A stretch of 56,637 nt of DNA, taken from positions 1-56,637 of IMG/VR virus record IMGVR_UViG_3300027876_000001; one strand, given 5' to 3'. Each line of letters begins with the position of its first letter. Positions within the stretch are counted from its first letter, which is position 1. Source of the DNA: a virus. The notes below the pieces were generated by a model that was not told where the DNA came from, did no database searches, and saw nothing but the letters and a program-made list of their open reading frames with translations. This document shows positions 27,336 through 33,601 of the stretch, piece after piece. The position numbers were made by a program, and so were the translations under genes.

Positions 27336-27734
27336 TCATCTCGCGTAGGCATACAGTTTCCAGGCGGGCATCACGAAGACATAGTGATGCTCGACGCCGC
27401 TGAACATCTCAGCCGGATCGAGATCGCAGGCCACCTCAACCACGGCATCCCGAAAATCCTCATCGTCGGTCGGCGGCACAATGTCAGTGATTGTGGCAGC
27501 CCGGCCGAAATAGGTCACCCGCTGTTCCAGTCGGTACGGCAGGATCGGGTCCGCCGCGACCATGGTATTCTCCATCGTCATCGCCATGATCCGGTTGCCA
27601 TCCTCGCCGCGCTGATCCATCAGGACGCGATAACTGAAGTCAACAGGACCGCCATAGACATCATGGACGGTCCCGAGACCCTTGGGGTCACCATGGACGA
27701 CGGTGACCCGCTGACCGAGCAGGAACTGGGACAT
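27336..27734 (-). CDS. small SH3/KOW-like protein of unknown function
   Basis: 132 aa. First half GQRVTVVHGDPKGLGTVHDV and later LEQRVTYFGRAATITDIV look like two small SH3-barrel or KOW-type beta repeats. ATG at 27734 shares a base with the stop of the upstream gene; GTG at 27737 is also possible. Tail operon position suggests an accessory or virion protein; no firm family. Confidence 0.62.
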   Translation of the reverse strand: MSQFLLGQRVTVVHGDPKGLGTVHDVYGGPVDFSYRVLMDQRGEDGNRIMAMTMENTMVAADPILPYRLEQRVTYFGRAATITDIVPPTDDEDFRDAVVEVACDLDPAEMFSGVEHHYVFVMPAWKLYAYAR

Positions 27735-27946
27735 CACTTGTCCGCAGCCCCTGGCTCGATGTAGATCCGCGCCCTGACCATGCAGTCCTTGGCCTCCAGG
27801 AGCTTGCGCAGGCCCACCGTGCGCTCGGGATTGCTCGGCAGGGTGTCCACCATCTCCTGGGCTATTTCGTTGAAGCGCTGGCTGATGCCCTGGAGGTGCG
27901 GCGGTAGGTGGGCATAGCCGAAGAACTGCAACATACGGTCATACAT
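27734..27946 (-). CDS. small helical-hairpin protein, possibly Acb2/Tad1-hairpin type
   Basis: 70 aa, with GGAG at 8-base spacing before the ATG at 27946. Core PHLQGISQRFNEIAQEMV followed by LPSNPERTVGLRKLLEAKDC and MVRARI. This is a widespread small phage family (HLPxxLQ...LPxxPERTxALRKLLEAKDxxVRA). Its second half resembles the P-x3-E-K/R-S/T-x-A-L-x-K-L-x-E-A pattern of Acb2/Tad1-hairpin proteins, some of which sequester CBASS or Thoeris signal nucleotides. The link is by pattern only. It lies directly behind the GIY-YIG cassette terminator. Confidence 0.65.
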   Translation of the reverse strand: MYDRMLQFFGYAHLPPHLQGISQRFNEIAQEMVDTLPSNPERTVGLRKLLEAKDCMVRARIYIEPGAADK

Positions 27947-27966
27947 GCAAAGCTCCGGACATGGAA

Positions 27967-27992
27967 AAGGGCGGCTCCGAAGAACCGCCCTT
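27967..27992 (-). terminator. Rho-independent terminator after the GIY-YIG gene
   Basis: Minus-strand stem AAGGGCGGTTC / GAGCCGCCCTT (11 bp, one U-G pair) with a UUCG tetraloop, followed by two further U. Located 22 bases after the endonuclease stop. It would end the endonuclease transcript, and phage late transcription must read through it. Confidence 0.75.
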
Positions 27993-28013
27993 GGGATTTC
28001 ATGGTGAAGATGG

Positions 28014-28826
28014 TTAGAGGAGAGAAGGTTGATCCTGGTCGGCGATGGGATGGGTGGGAGTGGCTGCGGCGTGTCTAACGCACCAATTTCTCGCTGTTAC
28101 GGCGCTGACACCGTACTTTTTCCCAAGTGGTCTGTATTCCATTCCAGCAGCACGGTCGGAGATCAGTGCAGAGATCTGTTCCGGTGTCAGGATCGTGGAT
28201 TTGCCGCGCGTCTTGTCGTTAAGAGCGCGGAGGTGGTCATGGTGCGCGAGGTTGGCTTTCATTTCTGCTGACTTTTGCGCGCGACGTTCTTCAGAGTGCT
28301 TCTTTCCTCTGTTTGCCGCAGCCGCCATGCGCTGTATTTCTGGTGTCATTGCGCCACGCCTTATATTCGCCTGACGTATCTTCTCTCCTGTTTCCGCTGT
28401 GAATGCCGCAGATCCAGCGTATTTTCGAAGGATCTCCTTATGAGCCTCAGACCTTGTGCGCCCCCTATTGGCTGCTCCAATCTTGGCAGCCTTTTCTGGA
28501 CTGCAAGGAATGCCCAAAGTAGATCCTGCTACCTTGGAGATATTGTACCCTATATCTGGATTGTATGCGGTGAAACGATCCAGATATTCTTGTTCTGTTT
28601 CTATCAGAAGACTCTCAGAAACGCGAACCTGGATGTCGAAGCAAAAAGCGCCTGATCCATATTTCCTCCAGGCGCTTTGCAGGTGGCGGTTAGGATGAAG
28701 ACCTCTTTCAAGGTTCCATCGGTGGTCTAACCATCTTTGACCAAGGTTAACAGCACTTCCTATGTAAATCTTGCCATTAACCGCGTTGGTGATTTTGTAT
28801 ATGCCGCTGTCACGTTTTCTTTTCAT
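28014..28826 (-). CDS. free-standing GIY-YIG homing endonuclease with NUMOD3-like repeats
   Basis: 270 aa. N-terminal GIY-YIG nuclease: SGIYKITNAVNGKIYIGSA (GIY at 8-10, YIG at 21-23), catalytic Arg31 in LGQRWLDHR and Glu78 in ETEQEYLDRF. Middle has NUMOD3-type DNA-binding repeats (SPEKAAKIGAANRGRTRSE, RGKKHSEERRAQKS). The C-terminus is a helix-turn-helix (LTPEQISALISDRAAG, GKKYGVSAVTARNW). Such genes spread by cutting alleles lacking them. It has its own promoter and terminator and sits just 3' of the tail-tube gene, whose frame is uninterrupted, so it is free-standing, not intronic. Confidence 0.92.
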   Translation of the reverse strand: MKRKRDSGIYKITNAVNGKIYIGSAVNLGQRWLDHRWNLERGLHPNRHLQSAWRKYGSGAFCFDIQVRVSESLLIETEQEYLDRFTAYNPDIGYNISKVAGSTLGIPCSPEKAAKIGAANRGRTRSEAHKEILRKYAGSAAFTAETGEKIRQANIRRGAMTPEIQRMAAAANRGKKHSEERRAQKSAEMKANLAHHDHLRALNDKTRGKSTILTPEQISALISDRAAGMEYRPLGKKYGVSAVTARNWCVRHAAATPTHPIADQDQPSLL

Positions 28827-28832
28827 GCCATG

Positions 28833-28860
28833 ATTATAGCATCACGGTGATGAATGTCCA
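28833..28860 (-). promoter_or_regulatory. sigma-70-like promoter of the GIY-YIG gene
   Basis: -35 TGGACA (28855-28860), 16-base spacer, -10 TATAAT (28833-28838) preceded by TGC, giving an extended -10. Five of six and six of six consensus matches. Predicted start is about 28826, at or within a base or two of the ATG, so the mRNA may be nearly leaderless. CATCAC-G-GTGATG (28840-28852) in the spacer is a perfect palindrome and could be an operator. Confidence 0.6.
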
Positions 28861-28893
28861 GACAATAGGCGGATATACTTGATTTTTACTGGC

Positions 28894-29328
28894 TTATGGA
28901 CCAAGTCCAGCGAAATCCCAAACCACGCTCCCCGTGATTTCAAGTGTAACTGTTGCAGTTGTAAGTGCATCTACGCCGCCGCCGATGGTAAAGCCCATCA
29001 CGTAAGCGGCGAACGTTGCCGTACTGTTCGCTGCATTGCTGAACGTGATCTTGAAGTTTTTCTTAATCTGCGCTGCACGGTCAGCAAGTAGAGCCTGTTG
29101 TCCGGTATCCCCAGGAACAAAATTCAACTCTAGCGTGAGCTGACCTTCGTCCTGCAACCCTAAGACCTTTTCCTTCCCTGTACTCAGCAACGTAGTGGCA
29201 TCAATGACTGCCGCACTACCACCTGGGCCTGAAAAAGAGCGAATTTCCGCAAGGGAAGTGTATGTGCCAGGAGTCGTACCCTCTCGGGCGATGATCGTTC
29301 CCTGGGCGTTGAACGCATTACTGGCTAT
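28894..29328 (-). CDS. V: major tail tube protein, lambda gpV-like, apparent AUA start
   Basis: 144 aa if started at ATA (29328). The frame is closed upstream by TAG at 29340 and contains no ATG, GTG or TTG before codon 47 (TTG at 29190), which would delete a third of the protein. The ATA is followed by ASNAFNAQGTIIARE, a proper tail-tube N-terminus, and preceded by a perfect AGGAGG at 5-base spacing. Rest includes GSAAVIDATTLL, LEDEGQLTLELN-like text, FKITFSN and VTLEITGSVVWDF. This should be the most abundant tail protein, polymerising around the tape measure. Flanked by two endonuclease cassettes. A sequencing error changing ATG to ATA cannot be excluded. Confidence 0.8.
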   Translation of the reverse strand: MASNAFNAQGTIIAREGTTPGTYTSLAEIRSFSGPGGSAAVIDATTLLSTGKEKVLGLQDEGQLTLELNFVPGDTGQQALLADRAAQIKKNFKITFSNAANSTATFAAYVMGFTIGGGVDALTTATVTLEITGSVVWDFAGLGP

Positions 29329-29339
29329 TGTAGCCTCCT
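29326..29339 (-). promoter_or_regulatory. strong ribosome site before AUA codon of tail tube gene
   Basis: AGGAGG at 29334-29339, 5 bases before ATA at 29326-29328. It is among the best Shine-Dalgarno matches in the window, on the gene with the worst start codon. The pairing decides the start. Confidence 0.7.
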
Positions 29340-29371
29340 ATGTAACAGAGATGTTGAAGAGTGGGCAACAA

Positions 29372-29395
29372 AAAACCCCGCCGAAGCGGGGTTTT
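29372..29395 (-). terminator. Rho-independent terminator after the HNH gene
   Basis: Perfect 10-bp stem AAAACCCCGC / GCGGGGTTTT with a UUCG tetraloop and a run of six U on the minus strand. It lies 24 bases after the HNH stop and about 45 bases before the tail-tube start. Four U on the plus strand make it weakly bidirectional. Confidence 0.88.
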
Positions 29396-29419
29396 AGATC
29401 TCTGCCTAGTGGCAGGATT

Positions 29420-30244
29420 TTATATGACGTGTTTCCACCGTCTGTTTTTCCGAACGCCTTGTATCAAGCCGTGTGAAACGCCGTATTTTTCAGCCAACTC
29501 CCTGTCTGAATACAATCCAGCATCCCGTCTGATGGCTCTAACATCATCATCTGTTAGCTTAGCGGAGACATGATCAACGCCTCTGCAATTTCTTTCCTTG
29601 GAAACCATATCATCAACGTTGTCCTGATGGGTTCCTAGGAAGAGATGGTCTGGACGGACACATGCAGGATGGTCGCATTTATGAAGCACAAACTGACCAT
29701 CTGGAATCGGTCCATTCTCCAACTCCCACGATACGGCATGGGATGTTGTAACATCACTGGCTTTTGAGCCGGACATGTTGATCATCCCATAGCCGAACTT
29801 ATGCAAGGCTCCGGTGAAGACCCAACAATCCCCATTCGGCCCATGGCCAGCGGTTTTGTCCACCTTGCTGTAGAGTTTGCAACGGTTCGAGCAGTAGCGT
29901 GCCCGAGATGCCCTCTGCGCACCAGGCTTCAGCGTCGGCGCCGGAATAGGGGTCTGGCAGTTCTGGCACAGAACTACCCGGCTCTGCCGCTTCTTCTCCA
30001 CCCGCTTTTCTCGATTGACCTCTTCGCTTTTAGACCACGTAGCCTTAGCACGCTCAGGATCTGCCTCCCGCCACTTGGCGGCGTTTTCCCTTACACACTC
30101 CACGCACGCACCGGAATTCACATTGCGTTCAGCAATATGACCGCGAGAACATGCTTCACCTGTGAAGTATCTCTTAGATCCGGAAGCTATCGCCTCGTCT
30201 ATCGTGACAAGCGGACGGTTTTCGGGTATGAATTCGGTAGCCAT
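29420..30244 (-). CDS. free-standing HNH homing endonuclease
   Basis: 274 aa from ATG at 30244, with AGGA close upstream. Cys pairs near the N-terminus (CSRGH, CVEC) and CQNCQ with YCSNRC (residues 93-122) look like zinc ribbons. HNH core near 185-212: FVLHKCDHPACVRPDHLFLG and THQDNVDDM, matching the HNH_3 group of phage endonucleases. C-terminus is a helix-turn-helix (LTDDDVRAIRRDAGLYSDRE, LAEKYGVSHGLIQ) similar in pattern to that of the GIY-YIG protein. Own promoter, 5' hairpin and UUCG terminator. Inserted between the three small paralogues and the tail-tube gene. Confidence 0.92.
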   Translation of the reverse strand: MATEFIPENRPLVTIDEAIASGSKRYFTGEACSRGHIAERNVNSGACVECVRENAAKWREADPERAKATWSKSEEVNREKRVEKKRQSRVVLCQNCQTPIPAPTLKPGAQRASRARYCSNRCKLYSKVDKTAGHGPNGDCWVFTGALHKFGYGMINMSGSKASDVTTSHAVSWELENGPIPDGQFVLHKCDHPACVRPDHLFLGTHQDNVDDMVSKERNCRGVDHVSAKLTDDDVRAIRRDAGLYSDRELAEKYGVSHGLIQGVRKNRRWKHVI

Positions 30245-30275
30245 TTTTCCTGGTCCTTTCAGGAGTTGATGGTAA

Positions 30276-30310
30276 GGACCGGTCAGGTGCTTGAGACACC
30301 TTTCCGGTCC
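30276..30310 (-). promoter_or_regulatory. 5' stem-loop of the HNH transcript
   Basis: Arms GGACCGG / CCGGTCC (7 bp) and inner AGGTG / CACCT (5 bp) with a 2-by-2 internal loop and a 7-base terminal loop. It begins at the expected transcription start (about 30310) and ends 31 bases before the ATG. No U-run follows, so it is probably an mRNA 5' end element and not a terminator. Confidence 0.6.
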
Positions 30311-30316
30311 GCTCTC

Positions 30317-30325
30317 AGTATAGCA
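30317..30325 (-). promoter_or_regulatory. extended -10 promoter of the HNH gene
   Basis: TGC-TATACT on the minus strand is an extended -10 (TGnTATAAT, one mismatch). No good -35 box lies 16-18 bases upstream. It resembles the TGCTATAAT of the GIY-YIG gene. Confidence 0.5.
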
Positions 30326-30330
30326 CAAAA

Positions 30331-30495
30331 TCACGCCACCGCCACCGGCAACCCGGCCACCAGCCTCAGCCAGTGCTTGCCGTCTGAGTAGGCAACGCAG
30401 GGGGCGCCGACATTGCCGTCCGTCACGCGGACGAGCCAGTCCTTGTGGGTTGTGGCGTCTGGCAGGGTTTCGACAGTGTAGCAGGGCAGAACCAT
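30331..30495 (-). CDS. small WLRL-type virion-like protein, third of three paralogues
   Basis: 54 aa from ATG at 30495. Contains VETLPDATTHKDWLVRVTDG, NVGAPCVAYSDGKHWLRLV. The block VTdGnxGaPCxAxSdGxxWLRL is shared with the two genes upstream. Similar short beta modules end many phage fibres, where they help trimerise or cap; here they are separate proteins. Probably a structural or decoration protein of the tail or neck. Confidence 0.68.
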   Translation of the reverse strand: MVLPCYTVETLPDATTHKDWLVRVTDGNVGAPCVAYSDGKHWLRLVAGLPVAVA

Positions 30496-30508
30496 GGCGT
30501 GGCGAGCC

Positions 30509-30733
30509 TTAGGTGGCGGCGACGGCGGCACCAGGAACGATGCGGAGCCACGAGGTTCCGTTCGACACCGCGATGCAAGGAGCGCCAGCATTACCGTTGG
30601 TGACCCAGATCAGCCGGTTGGGGTGGCCTGCGGCGGATGGCAGGGTAGTGGTGGTGTAGGTCGGCAGGGTGTGGGTCTTGTTGGCGGCTTCCGCACCCAT
30701 GCGGCCGGGCTGTGCATCGTTAGACAGGGCCAT
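30509..30733 (-). CDS. small WLRL-type virion-like protein, second of three paralogues
   Basis: 74 aa. N-terminal 25 residues (MALSNDAQPGRMGAEAANKT) are unique; the rest (LPSAAGHPNRLIWVTNGNAG, APCIAVSNGTSWLRIV) matches both neighbours. Thr-rich TYTTTTLPS linker. Stop lies 13 bases before the next start. Function unknown, probably virion-associated by location between tail terminator and tail tube. Confidence 0.7.
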   Translation of the reverse strand: MALSNDAQPGRMGAEAANKTHTLPTYTTTTLPSAAGHPNRLIWVTNGNAGAPCIAVSNGTSWLRIVPGAAVAAT

Positions 30734-30763
30734 GGCTGTTCTCCGTCGTGGTGGGTGGCGTGA

Positions 30764-31075
30764 TCAGGCGGCGGGAGGTTCCGGAGGCGTCTGAGGCTCC
30801 GGTGCCTTCGGCTTGTCCGGAACAGGAACGGTGGTATCGAAGGTCAGGGTGCGCCACTCGATGCCATCGGAGAAAGACAGGCAGAGCACGGAGCCGTCCG
30901 CACCGGTCACGGCAACCAGCCGGTTCGGATGGTTGGCCGGGGGCGGCATGAATTCCAGGGGGATGGACGGAACGGAGAAGGGCTTGTCCGGCTTTTCCGG
31001 TTTCTCAGGCTTCTCGAACTTGTCCGTCTTGTCCGGCTTGCCGGGCTTGTCGTCCTTGAAGAAGGGGGATGGCAT
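30764..31075 (-). CDS. WLRL-type protein with Lys-Pro repeat linker, first of three paralogues
   Basis: 103 aa from ATG at 31075, directly after the stop at 31078. Residues ~7-35 are a charged KPxKPD/E repeat (KPGKPDKTDKFEKPEKPEKP), then the shared module HPNRLVAVTGADGSVLCLSF and SDGIEWRTLTF, then a Pro/Lys tail. Extended, probably unstructured arms on both sides of one small beta module suggest a tether or decoration protein. Family not recognised. Confidence 0.7.
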   Translation of the reverse strand: MPSPFFKDDKPGKPDKTDKFEKPEKPEKPDKPFSVPSIPLEFMPPPANHPNRLVAVTGADGSVLCLSFSDGIEWRTLTFDTTVPVPDKPKAPEPQTPPEPPAA

Positions 31076-31077
31076 GG

Positions 31078-31464
31078 CTAGACCTCGTCCTGGTGCTGGT
31101 ACGGCTGAGACGCTGGCAGCCAATCTCCGACCGGCTTGCCGTCCCTAAATTCGAGATCGTCCACGTAGGTCATCGGCAACTCATCGATGCCGTCGTAATA
31201 GGGAACGATCTGAAAAGGGATGCGCTTGATCTGGGTGACAAGCTCGTCAAGTTCCCGGTGGACGAGCCAGCGCGGTTTATCCGGCGTGGACAGGACCTCA
31301 TCCCGACACAGAACCCGCAGCCATCCCTCGTCGTCGTTGAATTCAGTGACCCCGGAAATGATAAAGCCAGTGCTGGGATCGAGCGCGCGGTAGGGGCAGA
31401 TTACTTCCTCATCCGGATGCTCTTCCACGAAAGCGCGTGTCCATTCGGTAACTTTGAAGTGCAT
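31078..31464 (-). CDS. conserved neck/tail-operon protein, function unknown
   Basis: 128 aa from ATG at 31464 (upstream ATGs would overlap the tail-terminator gene deeply). Text MHFKVTEWTRAFVEEHPDEE, GFIISGVTEFNDDEGWLRVL, RWLVHRELDELVTQIKRIPF and QIVPYYDGI. Acidic, mixed alpha/beta. Position between tail terminator and tail tube is typical for small connector or tail accessory proteins. No motif gives a function. Confidence 0.65.
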   Translation of the reverse strand: MHFKVTEWTRAFVEEHPDEEVICPYRALDPSTGFIISGVTEFNDDEGWLRVLCRDEVLSTPDKPRWLVHRELDELVTQIKRIPFQIVPYYDGIDELPMTYVDDLEFRDGKPVGDWLPASQPYQHQDEV

Positions 31465-31468
31465 GGCG

Positions 31469-31873
31469 TCAGGCCGCTTTCTGTTCATCGTAGGAGAAGA
31501 CGATGCGGACCTGGGTCTGGTCCTTGGCATCATCCCCCTGACCGACCTCCAGCAGGCTGCCGGTGCCGGTGGTGAGATTGCCGAAGATCTTGCCCTCCAG
31601 GATGTTCAGGACCATGTGGGACAGATCCGAGGAGGCCCTGGTGCCACTTCCCAGAGGCACGAAGATCTGCACGAAGCAGATGCCACGCCGCTCGAAGTTC
31701 ATGATGTTGCCGGACCAGGAGCGCAGGCGGGATTCCGCATGGATGATCGTGAAGCGGACCCATTGGCTATCCGGCATGGGTGGCGTGGTGTTGCCCCACG
31801 CAATCGGCGTGGTGTTGCCCCAACCGTTCTTGAACGCGGTTTCCAGGATGGCCTTGGCCTCACTTGGGGACAC
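31469..31873 (-). CDS. U: tail terminator protein, gpU-like (DUF4128 type)
   Basis: 134 aa from a GTG at 31873. Pattern WVRFTIIHAESRLRSW, GICFVQIFVPLGSGTRASSD, LSHMVLNILEGKIF and VRIVFSYDEQ is that of DUF4128-type phage tail terminators, analogous to lambda gpU. It caps the finished tail tube as a hexamer and provides the head-binding surface. Order Z-like gene, then U, then V agrees with lambda. Confidence 0.82.
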   Translation of the reverse strand: MSPSEAKAILETAFKNGWGNTTPIAWGNTTPPMPDSQWVRFTIIHAESRLRSWSGNIMNFERRGICFVQIFVPLGSGTRASSDLSHMVLNILEGKIFGNLTTGTGSLLEVGQGDDAKDQTQVRIVFSYDEQKAA

Positions 31874-31881
31874 CTAGGCGG

Positions 31882-32298
31882 TCACTTCATCTCTTGGAGG
31901 GCGGCATCGACGGCGAACGACATCATGCCGCCGGGAGCCTGCGTGCTGCTGCCACCTTCTAGCGTCTCGATATAGTGGACGTTGTTGCGGATGAAGATCA
32001 TCTGGGCAAAGCGGTAGGCGGCGGCGACGGCAGCGATGTTGCCTTCGTTGATCTGGATCGCCTCGGCACGGGTGCTGCCCTTGGAGCCCGCGGTATAGTC
32101 TGGCTCTATCATGGAAGGCGAGTTGATTTGGGCGACCCAACCGCTCATGGCGCGGGATGTGTCTATGGGCGTGTGCTGGTAGGCGGCGCGGTGGGCCGCC
32201 GCCGCGACCCGCTTGACCCAGAGCGTATGCTGGAGTCGAACGTCCCGTGTGAAGTTCCGCAGTTGATCCCGGAACAGGCGGATGGTTTGGCGGGCCAT
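31882..32298 (-). CDS. tail completion/neck protein, HK97 gp10 or gpZ-like
   Basis: 138 aa. Contains VKRVAAAAHRAAYQHTPIDT, SRAMSGWVAQINSP, AAVAAAYRFAQMIFIRNNVH and YIETLEGGSS. This is the signature arrangement of HK97-gp10-like/lambda gpZ neck proteins (R....a.....TPvDTG.l...W...........i.N..pYa..lE.G.S). Needed to make tails competent for head joining. ATG overlaps the upstream stop by ATGA. Confidence 0.85.
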   Translation of the reverse strand: MARQTIRLFRDQLRNFTRDVRLQHTLWVKRVAAAAHRAAYQHTPIDTSRAMSGWVAQINSPSMIEPDYTAGSKGSTRAEAIQINEGNIAAVAAAYRFAQMIFIRNNVHYIETLEGGSSTQAPGGMMSFAVDAALQEMK

Positions 32299-32486
32299 CA
32301 GTTGCGGCCCTGGCGAGACGGCTCCTCGTCCCTTTCACTGAGGATTTCGAGCCAGTGAATCCACGGAGAGATGGACAGGCCGATGACGATGCAGAGCCAT
32401 GCCTTGATGAGATAGGCGGGCGACTTGGCGGTTGCTTGTGAAGAGACCGGCTCCGGGGTGCGCGGCCGAAATTGTAGAACTGTCAT
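32298..32486 (-). CDS. small single-pass membrane protein
   Basis: 62 aa with one hydrophobic span (AYLIKAWLCIVIGLSI, about residues 24-45) and polar ends. Both ends overlap neighbours by ATGA (start at 32486, stop at 32298-32300), which supports it being translated. Function unknown; possible small lysis or envelope protein inside the neck operon. Confidence 0.6.
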   Translation of the reverse strand: MTVLQFRPRTPEPVSSQATAKSPAYLIKAWLCIVIGLSISPWIHWLEILSERDEEPSRQGRN

Positions 32487-32692
32487 GGGAAACTCCGCCC
32501 AGCGGAAAAATCGGCCTGGATTGGCCGTTCCTTGATCGGTGTGGTCGTTTCTGTGACTGTGCCCGTGTGGGGAGGGGCATCAGCCCCGGCTCGCAATGAG
32601 CGATTACAGACCCACCTGTGCGGGATTGGGTATACCGCAAAGGGCAGCAGTAGTCCAGCCCTATCACGATTGTCGTATATCTGGTCTGCCAT
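32483..32692 (-). CDS. small hypothetical protein
   Basis: 69 aa, MADQIYDNRDRAGLLLPFAV and a Thr-rich GTVTETTTPIKERP segment. Supported by its ATGA overlap with the next start and by filling the 210-base gap between head closure and the membrane protein. No Shine-Dalgarno is obvious. Function unknown. Confidence 0.5.
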   Translation of the reverse strand: MADQIYDNRDRAGLLLPFAVYPIPHRWVCNRSLRAGADAPPHTGTVTETTTPIKERPIQADFSAGRSFP

Positions 32693-32713
32693 GAGCAGGA
32701 GACAGGGTGGGAA

Positions 32714-33082
32714 TCAGCGGCGAAGCATGAGTTCATGATAGATCGGCGGATCATACAGATCCCCGGTTGCTCGCATAACGCGCCAGACCTGTCCGGTGGG
32801 CAGGGTGACGCTGTCTCCCTGCTCGGGGCGGAACGAGATGTCTTTGCCCCGGATGATGCACTGAAGATCTCCGACCCGGATGTCGGTGCCGTCGATCAGT
32901 TCAGCCTGGAAATTGGTCAGGACGCAATCGACCGTAGCGGCCAGGACGTTGTCCGTAGTGGTGCCGGTTTCCGGACTGTAGACGCCGCGCGTGATGCGTC
33001 TGACCGTGACAGACTGCTTAAGGTCTCCGAGTGCGGCCCAGCCGGTATCGAGGGCGGCGCGCACGCTGTCGAGGACGGTCAT
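32714..33082 (-). CDS. head closure (stopper) protein
   Basis: 122 aa. Beta-rich, with VTVRRITRGVYSPETGTTT, CVLTNFQAELIDGTDIRVGD and LPTGQVWRVMRATGD, ending YDPPIYHELMLRR. This pattern (tRxt.G.Yd..tG......... ...Di......v.....V..p.G.......g.....g..a.y.l.lR) is typical of phage head closure proteins of the gpFII/gp16-like group. It docks on the adaptor ring and plugs the portal. ATGA overlap with the gene before. Confidence 0.72.
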   Translation of the reverse strand: MTVLDSVRAALDTGWAALGDLKQSVTVRRITRGVYSPETGTTTDNVLAATVDCVLTNFQAELIDGTDIRVGDLQCIIRGKDISFRPEQGDSVTLPTGQVWRVMRATGDLYDPPIYHELMLRR

Positions 33083-33357
33083 CAGGAACTTCCCATGCGG
33101 TGGGAGAGGGTAAGGGCGCCGCTGGCGAGTTCGTGGTAGTGGGTTCCGTCATCGCTGATCCAACCGGTCCCGACCGTTCCACGGGGATTAACCGTGACCA
33201 TGCCGAAGGCGACCAGATCTCCGTGACGTGCTCGATCCAGCAGATTGATCAGCAGGGAGACGATTTCCTGGTTGCCGGTCTGTCGGTTTTCCAAGACGTG
33301 AAGCTCGGCACCGCCTTTGACCTTGATCCTGCCGATACGGCACCCGTTGCTATTCAT
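33082..33357 (-). CDS. conserved small neck-operon protein
   Basis: 91 aa: RIGRIKVKGGAELHVLENRQ, QEIVSLLINLLDRARHGDLV and AFGMVTVNPRGTVGTGWISD. The second half resembles small phage proteins that follow head-tail adaptors in alphaproteobacterial phages. Coupled by overlaps on both sides. No known function. Confidence 0.65.
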   Translation of the reverse strand: MNSNGCRIGRIKVKGGAELHVLENRQTGNQEIVSLLINLLDRARHGDLVAFGMVTVNPRGTVGTGWISDDGTHYHELASGALTLSHRMGSS

Positions 33358-33601
33358 GGCCGGACTCTCCCCTGACGATCAGTTCAGATTCAGTCTCAAC
33401 CCAGACTCTGGCCCCGCATGACAGCGGCTTGCGCCCAGAACCGTCCCCGGCGTAGACGACCCTGGACGGCCCCAGGATCACGACTTCGTGGGCGTAACGG
33501 TTGAGCTTGCCGCTCTTGACCGTCAGGACCGGATTATTTTCCCCGCTTTTGTGGTTCTTTTTAATGATTGCCTGATTAACGTGGATGCGGTGCGTTGTCA
33601 T
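33350..33601 (-). CDS. conserved small phage protein (YAHEVVIxGPSRVVY type)
   Basis: 83 aa with RIHVNQAIIKKN, NNPVLTVKSG, YAHEVVILGPSRVVYAG and PLSCGARVWVETE. This short beta-rich protein recurs beside the adaptor gene in many phages but has no assigned function. A structural role is inferred from location. Starts by ATGA overlap with the adaptor gene. Confidence 0.7.
   Translation of the reverse strand: MTTHRIHVNQAIIKKNHKSGENNPVLTVKSGKLNRYAHEVVILGPSRVVYAGDGSGRKPLSCGARVWVETESELIVRGESGHE

Noticed and set aside
28894-29328. Group I intron or split tail-tube gene
   Set aside because: The tail-tube frame runs uninterrupted from the ATA to its stop; both endonucleases lie outside it, so they are free-standing.
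32335-32754. 139-codon minus-strand frame over the two small neck-region genes
   Set aside because: It conflicts with two short genes linked by ATGA overlaps and overlaps the head closure gene; no support.
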